Shown one piece after another: positions 59,139-64,000 of a stretch of 64,000 bases of DNA. A program made the translations under genes and the position numbers. This DNA comes from Bifiguratus adelaidae (taxonomy: Eukaryota > Mucoromycota > Endogonomycetes > Endogonales). The notes under the pieces were generated by a model. It had not been told where the DNA came from, did not search any database, and was given only the letters and a program-made list of their open reading frames with translations. Position 1 is the first letter of the stretch. Every line of letters begins with the position of its first letter. Location of the stretch: positions 100,087 to 164,086 of the forward strand of contig MVBO01000021.1 in assembly GCA_002261195.1 (NCBI GenBank), in the 5' to 3' direction.

Positions 59139-59863
59139 ATCCAGCTCCTGTAGATAAGAGGCACGTCCAGTGTGGCAAATAAGCGAACTTTGCTTATATA
59201 TTCGTTGCAGAAAACTGGTATGTCACGTTGTAGATAGGCTGGTAACCAAAAGGTAATCAATGCAAGTATAGAGTGAGCCAAAGCTCTGGAGTATAGTAAG
59301 GCAAGAACAGCTCTACACTGCACAAGACAAAGAACGAATAATGGCGGTCAATTTCACAGTCCAAAAAATGGCTGCGGATTCTCCACATTCAGAGCGAGTA
59401 TCAGGAGAGACAAGAGCCTAGAGGTACACCAGGGTTTATCCATAGCGTAGGGCACATAGTGGGGATGCATTGAAGACGACTGAATGGATCATGACCATGA
59501 GAGCGCATGCACCTCTGCATGTGTCTATCCATGAAAAGTGATACGCCTTGGACTGGGATGATTTGGCCATTGCGAGCATGCTACAAAGGCACAGGGCGCG
59601 TGATGCAAAGGAGGCGCGTGATACGGGAGAAGCAGTTTGCGTTCTTAAGAGGGGTTTGTGGGATCAGCTGATCCATCCATGGCTCAAAAAGGAAAACATG
59701 CTGCACAATGATACGGTTGGCGCTTTATTGTCTACATGGGCAGGACATCTATCGGGCGAATGTCTTAGGTATAAGGAAAGCTAGATCAAAGGGTACTTTT
59801 TTTGCCATGACTGGCATTAGGTAGTGTTCGTCTAGGGGGAGAACCTGTTGGAATCGGCTCGTG
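59139..59863. other. About 0.7-kb intergenic region, no supported gene
   Basis: Contains the promoter side of the large membrane-anchored gene and the 3' end of exportin-T. A 78-codon plus-strand frame (59548..59784) begins at TTG and resembles nothing known. No repeats or RNA genes were recognised. Confidence 0.5.
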
Positions 59864-62800
59864 CTATGACTTGTGGTTTTGGATAAAGGACTGCAAGAAA
59901 CAGAGGAAGTTAAAATACAAGCTGCGTAGAATAGCATCAAAACATTACCTGGAAGAAGCGCTTGAACATGCGGTTGTCCAATGTTTGGATGGCTTGAAGG
60001 TATTCTTCAGCTAGCTCAGGAGGACATTGAATAGCAGGAAGAAATTGCGCCCGCATGTATGTCACAAAACCATCCGGTTGCTGCTCATACATGGCCTTTT
60101 GAATGCCCGCGATTTCTGTAACGCACAACACGGTTTGGGCATCTGAAAGATTGAATTCCGCCTTGAGAGGAACCTCAAAGCAGATGCGTAGGACGTGCTC
60201 ATACATGAACGATTCGAATCCAGGAACAGGACTAGCCGTAGGTGTAGCATCGACCGTTCCATTGACTTTGGGTGCCTTCACACCCCAAGCATTGACCATT
60301 CGCAGCAAGAGCCCGAAGGCCATCTTTTCCACAGTCGGAGCAGATGTATCGGAGGCATAGTGAATCACGCTCTGCATGATGACGGGAAGGAACGACAAAT
60401 TTTCTGTGTGGGCACAAGGGCATGGTTAGCTCCAGACAGAAGACATAGCGATCAACTTACGTTCAGTCAAGTAGACACTTTCGATATCGGATTGAAAGAG
60501 CGAAATGAGGAACAACAGATACGCCTGCTTCAGTTCCTGTAGCAACACGGCTTCGTCCGTGCCTGAGGGTGTCTGCTTGAGGAAGCTAAACACCTTCTCG
60601 ATCAAGGGTTGAAGTAGATTGCTAAGAACAGTAGCGATATGGGGCTGTAAGGCAAAATAATGGATGAGTATTCACTGACTATACCCGCCATCAGCTTCCT
60701 GAAGCTTACTTTGAATTTGTGCGCAATCTGGGAAACAAAAGGCAAAAACTCGGATAGTTCAGAAATCTGACATTCAGTAAGCAAGGCGCTGATGACTGGC
60801 GGAAGATAGGGAAGCATGTCTTGACCAAGACAATTGATGAGCCGAGAAAACGAGAAACGTGCGCCCTCACGGATAACTTCGAAGCGGTTAATAGCTTGGA
60901 GAACCATGACGATGGTTTCTGCACATTGGCGGAACAGGGGTGCCCAAGGCTGGGTATTTTGTGTGTTTTTGTTCTGCTCTGGAAAACCTGCAAGTGGTGT
61001 TAGTTATTCAATTTCGAGTGAGGATAAGTTGACGTGAGACTTACCTTTGGCAACACTTCCTATAGCAGACATGTAATGATGGAGTTGTATGGGGAAAAGT
61101 GGCTCTTCAGGCTGATACATTTCTTTACCCATGTATTCTTGGATGCCGCTCATCAAAGGATTCAGGATTGCTTCAAGATACTTTGCTTGCGTTTGTGGAG
61201 CGATGGTATCAATGGAAATAAGCATCCCCACGGCCTCAAACAGATAGATTTGAGAGTCGAATGTCGTGGCTGTGGCGGCAGGGTCAATCGAGGCTCCATC
61301 GGGCAGAACTGGGGGCAACTCTGCTTGTATAACAAGCAGGTCGTTGATTGTACTAACAACGATTTCAACATAAGGTCCCATTTTCGGCTTCAGCGACTTG
61401 ACAAAACGGTGAAAAAGATACCATGACCGCATCCGAACATGCTTTAGCGGATTGTGCAAGCCGCGCTGGCCGACAAATGCCTCAAGAACTTGGCCAATGT
61501 GCTCTGACTTGGGTTCAAAGAATTGGTAGTAGCGAACCACATTCTCGAAATATTGCAACGGGATGGATGGATGTGGATGAGAGTACGGGGCTAGTTGTAT
61601 TAAGAGGTTAGACAATACGAAGCCCTATGCAATCCTTTTACATACCCGTGGACACCATCGTGGACATCATCTCGCCCATAGGCGTAAGCTTTTGGCCAGC
61701 GCTGATAGATATGACATACTGAAGCTGCTTTTTGCTCGTTTCGCCGTAGTAATACATGACATACAATGCCAGCTCCAGGGTACGCCAGTCCATGTTGTCA
61801 CCTTCTCGGGTGTACTGTTCCAGCGACGACCCCACGAGTTTTGTTGCATAGCCGATAAACATTTGCTCATCGATGGCAGCAATAGCATCTACAAATCCAC
61901 GTAGGTTCTATGAAGCGAATCAAGAGCACGATCAGCACGTATAGCCTGGAATGCATACGCTAGCCACCTACCTTACGGATGTCCAAAAATGCAGCCTCTT
62001 CTTCTGCACCATCCTCCCCATTCACCCAATCATACTCTTCATCGTATTTCATCTTCTGGATGCACACTTCCAACATGCTCATTAGCCACTTCCTTTGAGG
62101 CTCACCCAACATGCCCTGGCCTGCTCCCTTGTTTTGACGTTTGACCTCGTTCAAGAGAGCACCGGCAAATGGAAATACTGCAGATGCAGTGTCATCATAC
62201 TCGTCAGCCAGGAATCGTAGAAGGTAGGGAATTGCTTTTTCAATCTCGACGTAAGCTGCATCTAGAATGAAAGGTATTAGCATGGTTGACACAGAAGAAT
62301 TGAATTGCGAACCTACCCTTCATCTCCTTCGGGACGCCATTGCCAGTCCAAATGTCACACAACTGTATCCCAAGCTCATTAACCAGCTTTGCCACGCGTT
62401 CAACAAATTCTTCATCACCAGACTGAGGAAAAGCATGAGCATCGAACAAAAACCTTTCCTTGTTCTACTTGCCATATCCAGTTGCGCTATTGTGCTGGTT
62501 AGATCCAGCATTTGCAGCAGGCTAAGCTTGTCCGCCGGCTTCATGCCTTTATGGATAACCTAGGCATGCATAATGAGTCATATGACCTTCCTCAAAGCAA
62601 ACAGTTGCACTCGTTTACCTCTACAAGACATTCACAAGCTCCATTGCGAAGCACTGTGCCACGTAAAAGGTCAAATATGAGTCGCATAAAGGGATCATTG
62701 ACGACAAGTCCAATATCCATCCAGCTGATAAAGACGCCAATCACCTTGAGACACATGTCGGCAATGCTCTGATCCCTATCCTTGTACTCTTGAAGCAGTT

Positions 62801-63692
62801 CAAACCACGCATTAGCGAGTTTCCGAATATCGCCGTCCCGCATGGCATCTTTGATCTGGGTATTGCGCAGCGTCTGTTCCCTTCCACGAGGGACATCTTG
62901 TCGAGCAATTTCTTCGTCGAGGGATAGATTTAGTCGAAGAAAGAAGTCGACAGCTTGAATGTTTGTGCTGGAGGATGGGGAGCCACCATTCGTCGGATTG
63001 CTGGCTAATGTATTTAGAAAGTCATCGAAAAAGCTCGCCCACGTCTCGGGATAGGTATTGAGGAAGAGCAAAACGATGGCATGGGCAAGCTTATTGCGGA
63101 TATCTAAGATGAAAAGAGTTAGCTGATAGGCCTCAATCTATATTCGCTTTTCAAGCACTCACATGGAATGTCGAGATTGGGATTGTTGGGAATGTCAGCG
63201 TATTCACGTTTGACATAGGTCATGAGACCCTGTTGCAAATAGCCAACTGCCGAGGGATCGAGGGATGTAAATCTATGCATCTGAATGAGATTACGTAGCA
63301 GAGGCGACAACATTCAGCCCACCTCTTGTCAACGGCTTCTTCAATAACTTGCAAGGCAAAGAATCGAGCTTCCGGTGTGCTGTTCCAACCAAAGCAAGTC
63401 AGAGTGTTGTTCAAACCTTTGAAAAGCAAAGGCAAAGCTCACCTCTTGGGATCGCGCACAAAGAGCTGCAGACAGACTTGCCAGCCATCCGGAGAAGCTT
63501 TGACTTGTTCACAATAAAGACCAGCCTAAACCAGAAAGGCACGTCAGTCTCGTAATGCTCGAGAGCACGAGCGCCACTATCATGCCCGCCGCCGACATGC
63601 CAAGCTGCCGTGATTGGCCTTACCTGTTGTTTCAATCCCGGATCGGCGGTGGGATTGAGAGCGTAAGCCACCGCCTGCTCAATGCTTTCCAT
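59864..63692 (-). CDS. LOS1: Exportin-T (tRNA nuclear export receptor, Los1/XPOT)
   Basis: Karyopherin-beta that carries mature tRNA out of the nucleus with Ran-GTP. The start is MESIEQAVAYALNPTADPGL, followed by QVCLQLFVRDPKSTPEARFF and ALQVIEEAVDKRW, the N-terminal Ran-binding HEAT repeats. Strong family segments are IRNKLAHAIVLLFLNTYPET, WASFFDDFLNTLASNP, EWYDWV-like text (YDEEYDWVNGEDGAEEEAAF), HPSIPLQYFENVVRYYQFFE, GQRGLHNPLKHVRMRSWYLF and GMLISIDTIAPQTQAKYLEA. The last exon ends FIQNHKS. The protein is about 1,000 residues, the usual length, over about 17 exons with short introns. Together with POP5, this is the second tRNA-pathway gene here; the two are not adjacent. Confidence 0.95.
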
Positions 63693-64000
63693 ATGGTGAC
63701 AAACCAACGACTAATTCCACCGTCGATCTCCAATCAGTAATTGTATTCGTGTCTATCAGAGTGTGGGCAACCCGATAAACCCACTTGTAGGAGGGTCGTA
63801 CAGCGCTCGGAGAAAAAGGTCAGGAACCACGAGGCAGCCTCTCTATTTACTCAGTGACCAAGAAAGAGCAAAGTATAAATGCTGTGCTCTAGGACAAGTA
63901 TAAGGTAACGGGAGAAGAAAGAACAAGAGAGTGAACAAGCAAGAACAAGGGGCAAGTGGAAGCGTCGCGTGCTTGCTTTTCTGCTTTCCAAAATTTTACT
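63693..64000. other. Upstream region of exportin-T, window edge
   Basis: About 300 bp with purine-rich tracts (AAGAAAGAACAAGAGAG) and no supported coding sequence; presumably the LOS1 promoter or leader. Confidence 0.4.

Noticed and set aside
59548..59784. 78-codon plus-strand frame between two minus-strand genes
   Set aside because: It has no ATG start at its head and no family resemblance; likely chance.

Overview
The window is nuclear DNA of a fungus. Genes are interrupted by many short introns (mostly 45-65 nt, GTAAGT/GTRRGT donors), they lie on both strands with very little spacing, and several belong to fungal families: the Ugo1 mitochondrial fusion carrier, the Cho2 phosphatidylethanolamine methyltransferase and Laa1/HEATR5. 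A compact MT-A70 gene resembling the MTA1/AMT1 DNA-adenine methyltransferases of ciliates and early-diverging fungi, together with the intron density, points to an early-diverging lineage (Mucoromycota-like). This placement is inference; no species is claimed. I saw no transposon, tRNA or rRNA gene. All family names rest on recognising translated motifs, not on a database search.

Layout. 0.2-7.4 kb: a small helical-repeat-like protein, a cytochrome P450, Ugo1 and tafazzin back to back (44 bp between start codons), and a zinc alcohol dehydrogenase. 7.5-12.2 kb: a DCAF4-like WD40 protein, S-adenosylhomocysteinase and an NME6-like nucleoside diphosphate kinase, all on the minus strand. 13.3-18.8 kb (plus): a MacroD-type ADP-ribosylhydrolase built from very small exons, the TFIIF alpha subunit and a SMARCD/Rsc6-type SWI/SNF subunit. 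18.8-26.0 kb (minus): a ~2,000-residue HEATR5/Laa1 protein. 26.4-31.2 kb (plus): a SMYD SET-MYND methyltransferase, a Ser/Thr-rich mucin-like membrane protein with an in-frame stop problem, and a TMEM198/TM7SF3-like multipass protein. 31.4-34.4 kb: the MT-A70 gene, divergent from a TDRD3/RMI1-like gene. 34.5-39.4 kb: Ubp14/USP5 deubiquitinase, divergent from an acetyl-CoA transporter. 39.6-42.9 kb (minus): RNase P subunit Pop5 and a kelch-like single-pass membrane protein. 43.2-47.3 kb: two CorA/Mnr2-type magnesium transporters head to head. 47.5-54.5 kb (plus): Cho2, a 1.8-kb stretch without a supported gene, and delta-1-pyrroline-5-carboxylate dehydrogenase. 54.6-59.1 kb (minus): two unrecognised low-complexity-rich proteins, one membrane-anchored with a degenerate GTPase-like domain. 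59.9-63.7 kb (minus): exportin-T.

Most genes are housekeeping. Loose themes are mitochondrial membrane biology (Ugo1, tafazzin), methyl metabolism (Cho2 and the MT-A70 enzyme release S-adenosylhomocysteine, which SAHH clears), transcription and chromatin (TFIIF, SMARCD, SMYD, macrodomain) and tRNA processing and export (Pop5, exportin-T). For the macrodomain, tafazzin, alcohol dehydrogenase, SAHH, MT-A70, Cho2 and P5CDH genes I worked out every exon; the coding sums are exact multiples of three.
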